64,000 nt of DNA from Jacaranda mimosifolia (Eukaryota; Streptophyta; Magnoliopsida; Lamiales; Bignoniaceae): NCBI GenBank assembly GCA_018894105.1, contig CM032122.1, positions 39,339,404 through 39,403,403 of the forward strand. The letters are read 5' to 3'. Shown here one piece after another: positions 24,801 to 37,341 of the stretch. A program made the translations under genes and the position numbers. Every line of letters begins with the position of its first letter. Position 1 is the first letter of the stretch. The notes beneath the pieces are model-generated. The model searched no databases and was not told where the DNA came from. It was given only the letters and a program-made list of their open reading frames with translations.

Positions 24801-27800
24801 CCCTGGATGATAGGTGATATAGGGAATTATTAAGTCCTCAGAACTTCATCATGAACAATGATTTATAATTCATCAAGAAAAGAGTAGAATATGGGTTGAC
24901 AATTAAATGTTGAAGTGATGAGGAGGAACACATAATGGAACTGAGGACTTCGTATATAATGTCAAAGCATGTAATAAAATATCCTATCACTTTCCAAAAC
25001 CAACCTTGGATGATTTGTATACCAGATTGAATCCTCTTTTGACACTCCTTGAATAGCCCTTTTGGTCGGCTAAAAACAACCACCATAAGATCAACCAAAG
25101 CATAGACTGCACTTTTTGGCAGCCATTCCCCATCAATAGGAGGTGGAGCCAACTCAAGCTTATCAGCCCATGCTCGCTTCACATTTCCAAAATATGCAGG
25201 TTCCAAGGTTATTTTTCCGGTTGAACTCATCCCTGTATAATTACTAAGTCGTTCCTCAAGCTTAGCTTGTTTTTCAGCAAGAGCAGATCTGTCTTTGTAG
25301 TTCAAGTCAGTGCGCAATAGACTCTGACTCAATGCTTCAAGTTCATTCGTGAGGTCTTGGATATGTTGCAACCTCTGTAAGTCAGACTTCATAACAGCAT
25401 CCAATTGATCAATATGTTGAGCAGCAGTCTTGTAGTCACATACCCGGAGTAGATAGAACAATTGCAGCAGCTCATGATAAAACAGTAACCCAAGGCAGTG
25501 TTGTCTCTGTCAAGTACAAGAGACGAACACAAGAGGGAAAAAAAATTCTCGATTTCAGTAAGCATTACAGGCAAGATCCAATGAACAAAAAGGCAAACAT
25601 ACACGCATAATAAGAATTCTTAACTACACTTGCATGCCTGCAAACATAAGCAAATCCATGTACATTATGGATGTTTCTACAGTTTGGTACACATGCAGTA
25701 GTCATCTAATTAGGCTATTTATTGTCATTGCCAATAAATCACTGGTCTTTAGGCAATCCATTCAAGAGACTGATGATCCAAGCATTTCAAATATAACCAA
25801 TCACTAACCAAAAAGTTCTCAAGAAACAAACACGGTTGAAGTCCTTTGACTTGGTAAAATATCAGCAAACAAAAGCTTCTTAAGTAACAAACAAAGCTGA
25901 AGTCCTTTTAATAAGAAAAATATCAGGAAGCATAATTTAACAACACAGTGGCTCGCCAGTCAATTTTATACAGTTGACACACACATTGTTGTAAATGGAG
26001 ACACCAAAGGGAGCTGTAGTGCCTCTCCTGCACTTTTTTTGGTTATGGAGTGAGCCTTCATAATGGCTCACACCTTGGCGCACAGTTGATGTGCCTCAGC
26101 AAAGGCAGTCAAATAAATGGGTCAGACAAACAAAATCCTAGCTTCCTCGCATCTTTTCTCCTCTCCCAGGTCTTGTTTCCAGCTTAGGTACGGTCTTCCT
26201 CATCTTTTTCTCTCTTTTTCTTTCTCACTTTCTCTTCTAGCTCATTTTTTCTTTTTTACTCTTTCTTTTCTACCAAATTGAACTTACTTCCTTTCTCTCT
26301 TCCAGCCAATGCTTTCTCTCTTTATTTCTGCTCATCAGGCTTACTTTTCCCCCTGGATGTCTTTTATTTGTTCCTCACAATTTTTCTTCTCTTTTGTTTT
26401 TTTTGCATCCCCCCCCCCCCAACAAACATTACTGAAGTTAATGTTGTGGACACTTTTTTCTCATATTTTTTGCCTAATTATTGAAATTAGTACTGAAGTC
26501 ACTCATATTTTTGAAATGTTTTGCTGAAAATATTGAAAAAATGGCTCAAATTTCTGGAATGTGCTGAATTTGTTAAGATCTTTGTTGAAAGCAACTAACA
26601 TTGTATATGCATAATTTATTTCAGCCATAGGGGCAGCTTTCTTTGCAATGGTTGCATGATTTTTCCATTTTAATTGCATATTAGTTACTAATATTAGAGG
26701 GTTATCGGTCACTCCTTTTTATTTGTTTCCTGATTTTGCCAAAAGGGCATTTAGGTATTTCCACATTTTCCGTATGTATTACATACAAGTTTTGTATTCC
26801 ACATTTTTCATATGTATCACATATGAGTTTCCCATATTAGGGGCTATTTGTAATATATGAAACAACAACAATCTTTTTGTAATTACGCCGAACCATTCAT
26901 AGGGTTTGGCTATTAAATTGTCACTCTCAGATGATTTACTGTATAGGGACTTCCATAAAAAAGAATTATATATTATAACAAACCTCAGAAATAACTAATC
27001 ACACTCCTCACCTAGCTTTAAATAGCCCATGCACATCCCGTCATATAAGCGTGGGGACTGATCGATTCTACTCTTGGAGTAGTAATCACATTGCATTCTG
27101 TCCCCACGCTTATATGTCAACAACATAAATATTGCTTGATAAGATAATGTTGACGTCATCAATAAACAAATCTATAGAGACAGAGCATTGTGAGTAATAC
27201 TCCAAGAGTAACACCGAATCATCCAGTTATAAGAGCCAAATATAAGGTAAAATGGGGATAGTTGCAAGAGACCAATAGCACCATCTGCGAGCAAATCAAG
27301 GTAGATATCGGACCAAGGGTCGTCACAATTACAAAGTGGCCTCTTAGCTAGTTTGTCTCTTGACTAGGCTTGAAAGTGTTCAATGTAGATCAGATAAATG
27401 GATAGGATTCTTCTTTAGGAATGATACTTTCAACAAAATTTATATAATAACTTTTTTAAGGTCTCAGTGCTTTCATTGCATACCACATTGGAGCCAAAAA
27501 GATTAGAAGTGGGTATATTGCAATTGTGCGGTACATTATCAGTACATGGAGCCAAATCTCAAAAATAAAAACATTTTTTCTTCTTCTTCTTCTTTTTTTT
27601 TTTTTTTTTATAACTATAAATCATATCAAAGTCAATACAGATATCAGATGATTATCCTTAGCTTGGACGCATTCTTAACTCCACATGAAATAAATATAAC
27701 CATAGAAAAAACCATTCATGACAAGTTTAACACTACAAAATCAGATCTACAGATAATTCTCATCAGCACAAGCATATGAAAGACCATATAATATTCAAGG

Positions 27801-30800
27801 TGCATTCATTTGGATGCAGAATAACATTTTTGAGTCAAATTGGTTTGGACTTAGTAACAACTCAATGAAGGAAAGAAGGAAAAGGATACTAATAGAAAAA
27901 AAGGGAGAACTTAGCTTACTTTGGCAGGCTCAATAGATTCCCATATCAAGTTGCATCTCTTGACTGATTCCTCTACTAGGCTGGTGCTGTCCCATTGCAT
28001 CACACGCACGTGCAATATTGAAGTAGCAAAAAACATCTGATGCGCATTAGAAAACCGAATTAGATACCTAGAGGGCATTATAATCTATTTCAGGCAACCT
28101 AAATAAACATCAAAAGTACACTTAGCATGTAATGAAAAGAAAGCAGTTGAAGACTTCTAAGACATAATTAGCATCGGATAACCAAGTAAAAGAAGTATGT
28201 AATTCCAGACATATTATATGTGGTGCCACTGCACATAGATAAAATCCAAGGACTATGCTTCCAGACAAGAATTTTCTCCACCTTTCCCAAACTTCCTCTC
28301 CGGGCCACTAAAAGATTTGACAGTTCTAAGACATAAGCGGCATCGGATAACCAAGTAAAAGAAGTATCTAATTCCAGACACATTATATATGGTGCCACTG
28401 CACATAGATAAAATCCAAGGAGTATGCTTCCAGACAAGAATTTTCTCCACCTTTCCCAAACTTCCTTTCCGGGCCACTAAAAGATTTGACAGCTAAATAT
28501 ATTCATAACAATCAAGACAAACCTGCAATTCCGGATAACACATCTCCACTGCACAAGTAAGTCCTTGTTGCAAAGCCAAAATTGACCCATGGTAGTCTCC
28601 CTCAATTATCAGAGCATTTGCAAGCTGAGAATTGAAGTTGCAAGACCATAACCTCCCAGCAAACCTTCATGGACATAATCTTGAAGTAGTGAACACAGAC
28701 TTGTCCAAGCACAAGTAATATGAGAATATGCATTCCTTCTAATTAGAATCTTATTGGCAATAACAGAAATATGTAGGGAATTTTCCATTATATTTAGAAG
28801 TTATTATTCTTCACCACATCAGCAGAGGTGCAAGCTCAAACACAATAGTGGTAAGTATGAATATCCTAGAAGTCCAATATAAACCAAAATAGATTAAATA
28901 CTGCACAAGAAAACTTCAGAGGAAAAGGAAGTGGAGTTATGTCTTTTTCTAACCATTTACTTCATAATTTCAATAGCAGGATTGATAGGATCTCTCACAG
29001 CTATATATGCAACCTTTTCTTTCTATTATACGGAAAAACTATAAATGCTTTCACCTACTTCAAGCAGCAACTCAAAGCAGAAAAACTAAAGCTTCAAGTA
29101 CTATAAATAGGCATACCCATCTCCAGAAATTGCAGAAAGTTCTAAACCCTTGTTTAATATCTGTTTTTGTGAAGGAATTGCTCCCACTAGATGGTAGCAC
29201 TGGCTCAACAGGCTATAAGCTCTGCATTTCAGCTCAAAGCAAGAAGGAATAGACTTCAAGAGAAGTTGCTGCACCAAACCGAGATCCATTAGAAAATGAA
29301 GTAAAATTTCTTCTAGAAATGCTAAACTGATGGTTTATGAGGAAAGTTCATCTACTAAGTCGCACTTGCAACAGAGTTACAGCTGATCAATGTAAATACT
29401 CAACTTAATCACAGGCAAGATATATCAGGTAATACCATGAGTTATTTTTTCTTCTCTTTTTTTCCCCTCCTGACAGTTGTATACCATGAGTTTGGATGGT
29501 TAAGAACTATAAAAAAATTTCATTAATTGCAAATGGCCCACCAGACAGACAAATATCACAGATATTCACATGAATATCCACAGATACATACATACATACA
29601 TGCTATTTGTGTCAATAAGTCATCCTTCTACTTTATGCACGTAAAGCCCATATTCCAAATTAATCCTAATAAGATAAATAATATTAATTAGTTTAAGATA
29701 AACATCTTAATGCATGTGGATAGAGTATCGCACCTGACCCCAGGAAAAGATAAATAAATAAATTTTTTAAAAAAATCCTGTATTTATGTGCCTATTTCGT
29801 CCCTAACCAACTTAGATTAAGTATAGTCCTCCTGAGTAAGAAATTCTTGAAACAGGGATTTTCTAAAATGGTTGTATCTTACTCGGTTCCTTCATAAATT
29901 AAGCGTTATATAAGTCTGAAAGTCGGTCCATTTGCATCATGAAATGTCTTCTATATGTCAAGAAGCTACAGATAAATCCATGACAGACTACAGCTCATGA
30001 TAACATCACATACAAAAGTAAGAAAGCAGAACACTCCATAAAAGGATCAATTTCTCATGATAAAGGATATAAGACCTCCAGCTGCACTACTTTTTCAGGA
30101 AATCTCAATCACATTGGGTGGCCAACTTTATCCACTCCACACTTATATAAGTCCCTCTACTGTGTCCATGTCCATTTAAAACTGAAGCAACTACATAAAC
30201 ATAGAGATGGTTCTAGTGATAAAACATTCCCACCCACCCCTCAAATAGATGATTATATTAAACAATTCATGTTCGCATACAACAGCAAAAAAATCATTGT
30301 TTTAACATTATACTTTTACCTTCTTCACCAACTCAATCTAAAATGTAGAGTATGAAAGATAAATAACACACACACACAAATACATTCAACAATCCAAAGG
30401 TAAAAACTGAGCAGACGGCCCATTGTTATTCATCCCAATCATATCGAAGCTAATCAACACTCACATACAAAAGCAAAGAGCCAATTATTACCACTACATA
30501 TTTGCCCAGCTCAAGCTAAGAACGGAGCAAATGGAAGCTAAAATCACAAAGAATTGCCCAAATTCAACATAAAAACCAAGCAAATTATTAAATGAAACGA
30601 GACATACAGAGCGTTCAAGGTGGGCTTTGGCGTGGTTGACATTGTGCGAGTGCTTGAGAAGAAGAGAGGCGACTCGGAGGCGGGTTTTGATTTCAACAAT
30701 AGGGAGAAACGAAACTGGGCTCTGGCAAATGGCTTCCAGGCATTTCACAGCCTTCCCTATCTCCCTCCTCTGCTCGTGGTGCTCCGCCAGCGCCCACAAC

Positions 30801-30820
30801 CCTTCCGCCACCGCTTCCAT
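18862..30820 (-). CDS. SCC4: Sister chromatid cohesion protein SCC4/MAU2 homolog
   Basis: SCC4/MAU2 partners SCC2 (NIPBL) to load cohesin onto chromatin in the nucleus. Thirteen minus-strand exons join in frame to about 717 residues, the usual plant length: 30820-30608, 29268-29117, 28652-28523, 28036-27920, 25506-25005, 24136-24098, 23911-23790, 22489-22343, 22089-22000, 21917-21793, 20441-20236, 19675-19551 and 19047-18862. The start MEAVAEGLWALAEHHEQRRE is the family N-terminus. Further landmarks are HSHNVNHAKAHLERS, SCNFNSQLANALIIEGDY, the signature PPPIDGEWLPKSAV with SRPKGLFKEC, IEMLRGQYAHSVGCYDEAAF, SKSMQAMSRIYAAVSYICIG, GNLQLVSQYLTVLGNLALAL and a tail with DLDIPESIGLS. The protein is built of TPR-like helical repeats and has no enzyme motif. 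The 2.4-kb fourth intron holds an inverted repeat; the third intron holds a tandem duplication. No lesion was seen. Confidence 0.95.
19146..19200. mobile_element. CACTA-type transposon end (fragment)
   Basis: The sequence CACTACAAAAAATTAGGG inside the last intron of SCC4 matches the terminal repeat typical of plant CACTA (En/Spm) elements and their MITEs. I could not find the matching inverted end, so only a fragment or a diverged copy is called. Confidence 0.45.
23108..23132. repeat. TA microsatellite in SCC4 intron
   Basis: An (AT)n run followed by a short ACAC stretch, in the SCC4 intron between exons 7 and 8. Confidence 0.85.
27042..27116. repeat. Perfect 16-bp inverted repeat in SCC4 intron 4
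   Basis: CATATAAGCGTGGGGA at 27042-27057 is the exact reverse complement of TCCCCACGCTTATATG at 27101-27116, with a 43-base spacer. Within the spacer, CTCTTGGAGTA is complementary to TACTCCAAGAG at about 27200-27208, giving a second, overlapping inverted repeat. It could be a MITE remnant or an RNA hairpin; I cannot assign a family. Confidence 0.65.
28155..28492. repeat. Tandem duplication, two units of about 169 bp
   Basis: The block starting TTCTAAGACATAA and including GCATCGGATAACCAAGTAAA and GGTGCCACTGCACATAGATA is present twice, head to tail, with few differences. It lies in SCC4 intron 3, between exons 3 and 4. ORFs crossing it are artefacts of the repeat. Confidence 0.9.
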
Positions 30821-32493
30821 CACCGGTTTTCACCGCTAGCTCAACTTTTCAACATACTCGAGCTCTAAATGCCCCCAACTGGAAAGAACTGAACAAAACT
30901 ACAAAATAAACACCAATGTCTTCGATTTTGATCCTACAAAGCCCATCAAACTTGGGCTTACATTGCATGTTTGGGCCTCAGTCCATCTTTTAATAGGCTG
31001 CAAGAATAGTATTGTCAGTATTCTCATTGGGCTCCTTTAGTTGATAAATGACTCATTATTATAAACAATAAGAAAAAGCTACATGTATACTATAATTATT
31101 AGAGGTGTCTAGATGGACACTTACCTTATATTTGAATCTTGAATTTTAATAAAAAAAATATATATTAAGAAATTCTTTTTTCATATTTCAAATGATATAA
31201 TTTTGTGTTGTAGTTTTTGTATATTTGTATTTTCTTTCTTTTTTTTCAGACATAGTATTGGAGACAGGGCTCGCCCAAAAAGCCCACCCAATGTACCTAG
31301 GTGATGAGTTTAAAATATTAAATAGATATGCATTGTGAATTCTTCATAATTGTAAATATCAGTATTAATTGTATTTGTCAGTATTTTAAGTGTTACTCAA
31401 ATTTTGAAGAGTTTATATTTGTAATTTTTAAAAATTTACAGTAATAGCCTAAGCGACATTAGTTTTTCCTATTATGTGGGAGGTCTCATGTTCGATTCGA
31501 ATGACGCCATTTCTCTCCAAAAAATTTTTTATAAGAGTAGCCGTTCTATATTGTCAAAATCATAAATCACGTAAATAAGACATAAGTAATGTATAAAAAA
31601 TAAAATTATGATTAAATAAAGTAGGTAATTATTTTATTTAAATAATATATAATTAAATTGAAGGATAAGTGATTGTTTTATATATTGTGTTTAATGTGAT
31701 GGAACAAAAACCATAACTTATAGTTCACAAAAGCAGTGTATTTTATTCTAAAAGATAAACTAAAGTTATGAAAAATAAATAAATTTATTGAGAAAAACAT
31801 TCGATTTTCTTTCCTTATTAGTTTTCTGTCGAGGCATAATAATTAATATGTGTAATAATTCCATCTTTTATAAATAAATAAAAAATAAAATAAAAGAGTG
31901 CCCGACAGTTATGGGCAACACACGGTTAAGTTCGATTTCCATTAACATAATATGCTCATTGTACGTTGGGCTCTTTGAACATTTCAGTTACCCAAAATAT
32001 ACAACAATACCTTCTCGCAAGAAAAAACAAAAACCAAAACCTCCTGCCCAGATCTCTATCACATCACATAAAAGTTCACAAGTAACATTCATTCATTCTT
32101 GATTGTTACTACATTGTTTCATGTATTGTTTTCAATTAGTTTCATTGCATCCTGGTTAAAAGTTGGTTGTTAAATCAAAAATTTCTTGCACACAACATCG
32201 GCTGTATGCTTGATCACTCTATCGCACTTGTTGTGGCCTTCATGCATAAATTTTTTGATTATTTTCTTTGTTTTTGAACGTCTAGGTGTCGTATAGTTGA
32301 TCGTTCTTTTTGCAAATCAATTCGACTGTATAGTTGATCAGTATATTTCAAACTTGTTGCGCATTACATACATGATGTTCTTGATTTTTACTAATTTCAT
32401 TCATGCATGTTTAAAATGAATCACTTTCTTGCAACTTATGTGTATGCATGTTTCATCGACAATTAACGTTGTTCTTTAGGGATTAAGCTAAGG
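30821..32493. promoter_or_regulatory. Divergent promoter region between SCC4 and RTNLB
   Basis: This 1.67-kb gap separates the minus-strand SCC4 start from the plus-strand reticulon start, so both promoters must lie here. An AG acceptor at about 32478 just upstream of the RTNLB ATG suggests an intron in its 5' UTR. A SINE-like patch lies around 31440-31530 (AGGTCTCATGTTCGATTCGA resembles a pol III B box). The remainder is AT-rich. Confidence 0.45.
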
Positions 32494-33931
32494 ATGGATA
32501 ATGATTTGTCTGAATCATCAAAGGAAAGGGTTCCTGATGAAGATGGCCATGAGGATAAATTTCATCTTTTTGGCCGCCAGCAACCTGTGCACTCTGCCCT
32601 CGGTGGTGGCAAACGTATGTTTCTAATGATCTCCTTTCATGCTCCAAAATTTCTATTCAACTTGTACTCAACTATGTCTGGAAAAAAATCCACAAGAAAT
32701 AGACAACATAGGGGTAGGGGCTACTCTCTGTCCTGCCCGTATGTGTGTCTGTATACATACATATACGTATGAATGGCTGAATATACATGTATGCATACAC
32801 AACTAGATGCCATAAACTTGTGAGAAAAATCATTGAAGTTATAGGTTCTGGCATTCTGCCTGAGAATCTTATGTCTTTACCTCCTCTGAAACTCTGGGAA
32901 CGGTTATTTTTCCAGCTGCGGATGTGATTCTATGGAGAAACAAGCAGATTTCTGCAGCTTTGCTAGCCGGTTCAACTGTCATATGGCTCCTCTTCGAATG
33001 GATAGGCTATCATCTGATCCCTTTCCTTTGCAATTCTCTCATTCTGTCTTTGGCAACCTTGTTCTTGTGGTCAAATCTCTCCTTCTTTGTCAACAAGTGA
33101 GCATCCTAAGGATTATACTAGCGAATATATGTTTCTACTCTCCATATGTTATCTTTAAAATTCGGGAGCTTTTTGTTTTTCTATGTTTATAGGTCACCTT
33201 ATAACTTCCCGGAGATTGCATTACCAGAGGATTTGTGCACCAGTGGTGCGCTCTTACTAAGGGACAGATGCAACCAGGCAATAGTTATATTCCGGGAAGT
33301 GGCTTCAGGAAAAGATTTGAAGAAGTTCCTCTATGTAACTCTCTTTATAACCCCCTTAAGCTTTTTAACATAGTACTATGTCTTAACATTAGATGAACTT
33401 ACTAATGTTACCTGTAATATTATTACAGGCAATTTTCGCCTTGTGGTTTGTCTCTGTGGTTGGCAGCTGGTTCGACTTCTTGACCATTATATACATCGGT
33501 AAGTGTTCTTGTCTACCCTCTACCTGTGTTTCTTGTAGTAAAAGAGGAGAATCCACTGTTCCGGTTCATGGTCTCTATCATCTTGCACTAAACTAGATTT
33601 AGGTTACACTTCTGAACTGATGGATACATGTCCAAGAGGACAAGCGAAAAGAGAACAAAAGAAAGCAAACGATACAAAAATCTTACATCTGATATGTCGA
33701 GTTCATGGAGTTTTAAACTAGTAAAACTAATGATAGAGCATTTTGTTTTCTGTGGCAGGTTTTCTGATGATACTCACAATGCCCCCATTGTATGAAAAGC
33801 ATGAAGATAAAGTAGATTCTTATGCTCAGAAGGCAAAAGCCAAACTCAAGAGACAATACAGCACATTGGATGAAAAGGTTCTTCAGAAACTACCAAAAGT
33901 GCCTTTCATCAGCGATGATAAGCAGCACTGA
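32494..33931 (+). CDS. Reticulon-like protein (RTNLB)
   Basis: Plant reticulon-like proteins bend and tubulate the endoplasmic reticulum by wedging two hydrophobic hairpins into the outer leaflet. Five plus-strand exons join in frame to about 228 residues: 32494-32614, about 32916-33096, 33193-33334, 33429-33498 and 33759-33931. The N-terminus (MDNDLSESSKE...FHLFGRQQPVHSALGGGK) is acidic then basic, followed by the reticulon homology domain start ADVILWRNKQISAALLAGS. Hydrophobic hairpin one is STVIWLLFEWIGYHLIPFLC with LILSLATLFLWSN. A loop (FPEIALPEDL) follows, then hairpin two (AIFALWFVSVVGSWFDFLTI), and the tail MPPLYEKHEDKVDSYAQKA with a lysine-rich end. This is the short RTNLB type. The exact subfamily number is not assigned. 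Confidence 0.94.
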
Positions 33932-34429
33932 CGAAGATCCAAAATCTATTGCGCTTTAAGACAAAACATATTATACTTTGGGACAAGGGATCTGTCTTTA
34001 CATTTTTAATGTTGTTGATTGTTTTACAACCGGTATTAAATCTTTCTCAGTTAATTGCTTTTCTGTTTCAATTGGATGGCAAAGACCACCTTGTTATAAT
34101 CATCTAGAATCTTGTTAGGATTCAAGTTCATTTTAGTTTTAGACATCTTACTTCTCTAAATCACCAGAAACTGGTAAGAATATATTCCCATAAACAATCA
34201 ACTCTAAATAATATCTGGAGAAAAACAGGACCATTCGTTATATCTCAAGACCACCCGGATGGCCGGATAGCATTAGCATAGCAGTAGTAAGAACTATTGG
34301 CGATAATAACACAAATCTCAATCGTCTTAAGACATGCATTTCCTCTGCATCACTATAATTAAATGAATCTACAATCCATCTCTTAAACTAACAACATAAG
34401 ACTCACAAAAATTGGACAATGGTTGCTCT
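33932..34429. other. Convergent 3' flanks of RTNLB and Ycf54-like genes
   Basis: About 500 bases hold the 3' UTRs of two convergent genes. No repeat or extra gene was seen. Confidence 0.6.
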
Positions 34430-35591
34430 TCATACCTTTGATGTATTTGGGGGAAGGAAGGGCTCCCACCACCCATATTCATACTTGGGATAAGGAGCTG
34501 TCCACTTTTCCGGCTTTTCAAACTCAAGATCAACAGGATTGGAAGCCAAAGCTTCTTCTAGACTGTCAGTTTCAAAGCTTTCCTGCAGAACTCGGTCTAG
34601 TCTTAACTTCATGAACCTACATGCACATGCAAAACAAACCAAAAAATTGAAAAAGTAAGTCCAATTATCCATATAAACTTCTTGATTTTGCAATATTATG
34701 ACAATCTCAAGGACAAAAGGTGATTATAGCCTCTCTAAACGGATGAATTATGGTAAGGAAAAGACAATAAGAGTCCAAGAAAGCAGTACAACAAATTAGA
34801 AATACGCGATAAAGGTGGTTAAAACATCTGTAATATGAGACATAGCAAGAAGCCGATGAAGCAAAAACTAGTTAAAGCAAAGGAAATTAGATGCATTTCT
34901 TTTTTTAGGCAAAGAACTTCAGCAACCAATGCATCAATTGTCGTAATTCAAAAGGCGACTCTTACGTGATCCAAGGGCCATTAGTTGAAACAAGAGCAAC
35001 AGCTGGCCTCTTGAGTCTCTTGGTAATATTGGGGAACTTATCCAAGAACTTGGGTTCAATCACAAGCCAGAAATCCTGCTCTTTGTTCCTTTCACCATAA
35101 TTCCTAAGGCGCTCAGACAATAGCTCCTTAAAATGCTCCTCCTCATCTAACATAAATTTAGCATTCGCCACAAGAAAATGATACTTCTTGCTCCCACCTA
35201 CCTCTTCCACCTATTCTCTCAAAAGCAAAATCAAGAATCACCACAGTTTAAAAAGAAAAAAGAAGACTTCATATCAAACTCAATACACAAAACAAGACAT
35301 TATTAGTAAAGCACTGATCTTGATTAATACAATCAAATGGGCACATGGGAAAATGGCACAAAAATGAAACTTGGAAACCTTTTCAGTGGGATCAGAGGAA
35401 TCAACCGCTGCCACTGATGTTTTTACAGAGGTAGTCAGTTTCCAGCAGCTGCTGCTAGTGATGGGGTTTGAAGATTTTAAGAAAGGTTTAGTTGGTGGAA
35501 GTAGGAAAGGTTTGAGGGCATTGTGGGTGGGGGCATTCAGAAGATGGCTGCCCCCCAAAGAGCCAAGATTCAGAGTAGTAGAAGACAACAT
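34430..35591 (-). CDS. LCAA: Ycf54-like protein, chloroplastic (cyclase accessory subunit)
   Basis: Ycf54/LCAA associates with the magnesium-protoporphyrin IX monomethyl ester cyclase (CHL27/AcsF) and is needed for ring E formation in chlorophyll synthesis. Three minus-strand exons join in frame to about 214 residues: 35591-35379, 35210-34966 and 34616-34430. The ATG at 35591 opens a Ser/Thr-rich, basic, acid-poor leader (MLSSTTLNLGSLGGSHLL...) typical of a plastid transit peptide. The mature part carries KYHFLVANAKFMLDEEEHF, LSERLRNYGERNKEQDFWLV, PKFLDKFPNITKRLKRPAVA and a C-terminus rich in aromatics (TAPYPKYEYGWWEPFLPP), all Ycf54 landmarks. The family is encoded in plastids of some algae and in the nucleus in land plants. 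No defect was seen. Confidence 0.94.
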
Positions 35592-35962
35592 GGCTGCCAA
35601 GAATCAATTGCTTTTGTCTGAAAGAGAGAAGAGAAGGGCTGTCTCTTCCTCTTTGCTTGAATGCTTTAGAGTAGAAAATGGTGAAAGAAAGAATATGATA
35701 GAGACCCAAAGGGAAGGCCGAAAAATACAAGAGACAAACAACTGTAACCTTATCTGCCTTCTTTTGCAATTCCCCTTATCCCCTGCACTTATTTTCCAAA
35801 ATAAACCCCTGTTTCTTGTGTAAATTGTTTTCTAGGCCAAGAAAGCCCACAGGAAATTCTTATGTGTGTAATTGTGGTGATCGACGAGGATTGAGGATCA
35901 TGTCTTCATTAATAGTAGTAAAAAGTGCATATAATAATTAAAAAAAAGAAATTCATTAATTG
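35592..35962. other. Promoter side of the Ycf54-like gene
   Basis: Presumed 5' UTR and promoter of the minus-strand gene. Plus-strand ORFs crossing exon 1 are shadows of the transit peptide region. Confidence 0.5.
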
Positions 35963-36661
35963 TAGGGGTGTAAATGAAATAAGACTATTTATGAATGATT
36001 CGAGCTCGACTCAATGAAATATCGAATTTGGTTCGAACTTAAATGAATCGAGTTAAACCGAGCTCAAGTCGACAGTCAAGCAAACTGAGCTAAACTCAAT
36101 AATATTCGATTAGACAGGCTCGCCAGCCTACATGAGTTTTTTTATTGTATATATTTTTTATATAATAATAATAATAATAATAATTTTATTTTTAATAAAG
36201 GATAAAATTATTTAAAAATTGAAAAGAAAAAAACACAAAGTTGGTGATTTGGTGAGTTGAGAGGACTTGGAATATCCCGTGATGGCCTCTTTAAAGTTTT
36301 TTGATGTCGAATGTAGTATTTTGATTGGAAAATATATATTTTGGAATTTGATAACTATCGAAATTATATTGGTATTGTTGGATTATACTTTTATAATGTT
36401 ATTTATGGTATGACGTTTGTTATTATAAATTTTGTTTCAAGTTTAAATGGGCTCGAACTCATTCAGGCTTATATGAGGTGGAGCACATCCGAACTTACAC
36501 GAGCTGGAGCTCATTCGAATCTATATGAATCGAGCATTATCGAGTTTTAGTGAGCCGAGCCCGAGCCTGAGCCCGAGCTCATGAATTAGTAAACAAGCCA
36601 AGCTTGATTAATCTTAAATATTACAATTTTAAATATTCGGCTCGACTCATTTGCACCCCTA
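35963..36661. mobile_element. Non-autonomous hAT-like element
   Basis: The ends are inverted: TAGGGGTGTAAATGA at the left and TCATTTGCACCCCTA at the right. The flanking 8 bases are ATTAATTG and ATTAGTTG, matching at 7 of 8, as expected for an aged hAT target duplication. The interior is full of GAGCTCGA/TCGAGC-type words and a TAA microsatellite, with no transposase ORF. Confidence 0.72.
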
Positions 36662-37341
36662 ATTAGTTGTAATCAATTTTAGGAATTATTACAATCGAAA
36701 AATATTTTAAAAAAAGTTGATTAATCACTACCAAATTTTAATTTGATTTAACTGTACCAAAACAATGCAATGCCTCGCTCTTTGTACAAGAGTTGTATTA
36801 CACTCTAATCATCAATGGCAATCCTTTGAAACAAGTTCAAACTTATCACCAAATAATTTTTTATTTTACGAAAATCGTCTTATCTCGAAGTCTTAAAGAA
36901 ATAATTTTCATTTATACTCATGCCTCTTGAAAAAAGCCGACAAATCAAATTTTAGTTTATAATAAAAAATAAACAAATTTATGCCTGTAATACAATAAAT
37001 CATCATAAAAATTAATTAATTATATTTATTATGTGATTAATCGGTGTCAAATCGACCTAGATTAGAATTTTTTTGAACTTGGTGGTCTTCTATACCTTTT
37101 TTTATCAAGGTCCTCAGTTTTTCTAATTCTTTTTTTTCCTTCTTCTTAATTTGGATATTTTCCTTTCATTAGGTGGGGAAACCATTATTTTTCCATCCAT
37201 TCCCCATGGAAAAAGAACTATGGAGTCAAATGCTTCCTTTTCCAAAAATTATCAAAATTCCAATTCATGAATCTCTCAATTTTAAAAAATTAAGATAAAA
37301 AGGAATCACTCAGTTGTAGAGATTAAGATATGAAAATCGAA
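36662..37341. other. AT-rich intergenic, nothing recognised
   Basis: No gene, terminal repeat or structured RNA was seen between the hAT-like element and the next MITE. Confidence 0.5.

Noticed and set aside
28168..28477. ORFs of 74 and 89 residues on the minus strand
   Set aside because: They arise from the 169-bp tandem duplication in an SCC4 intron and repeat the same peptide.
31440..31530. Possible tRNA gene near a GTTCGATTCGA motif
   Set aside because: No acceptor or anticodon stem could be built; a SINE remnant is more likely.
35371..35823. Plus-strand ORF of 150 residues
   Set aside because: Antisense shadow of the Ycf54-like transit peptide exon and its 5' flank.
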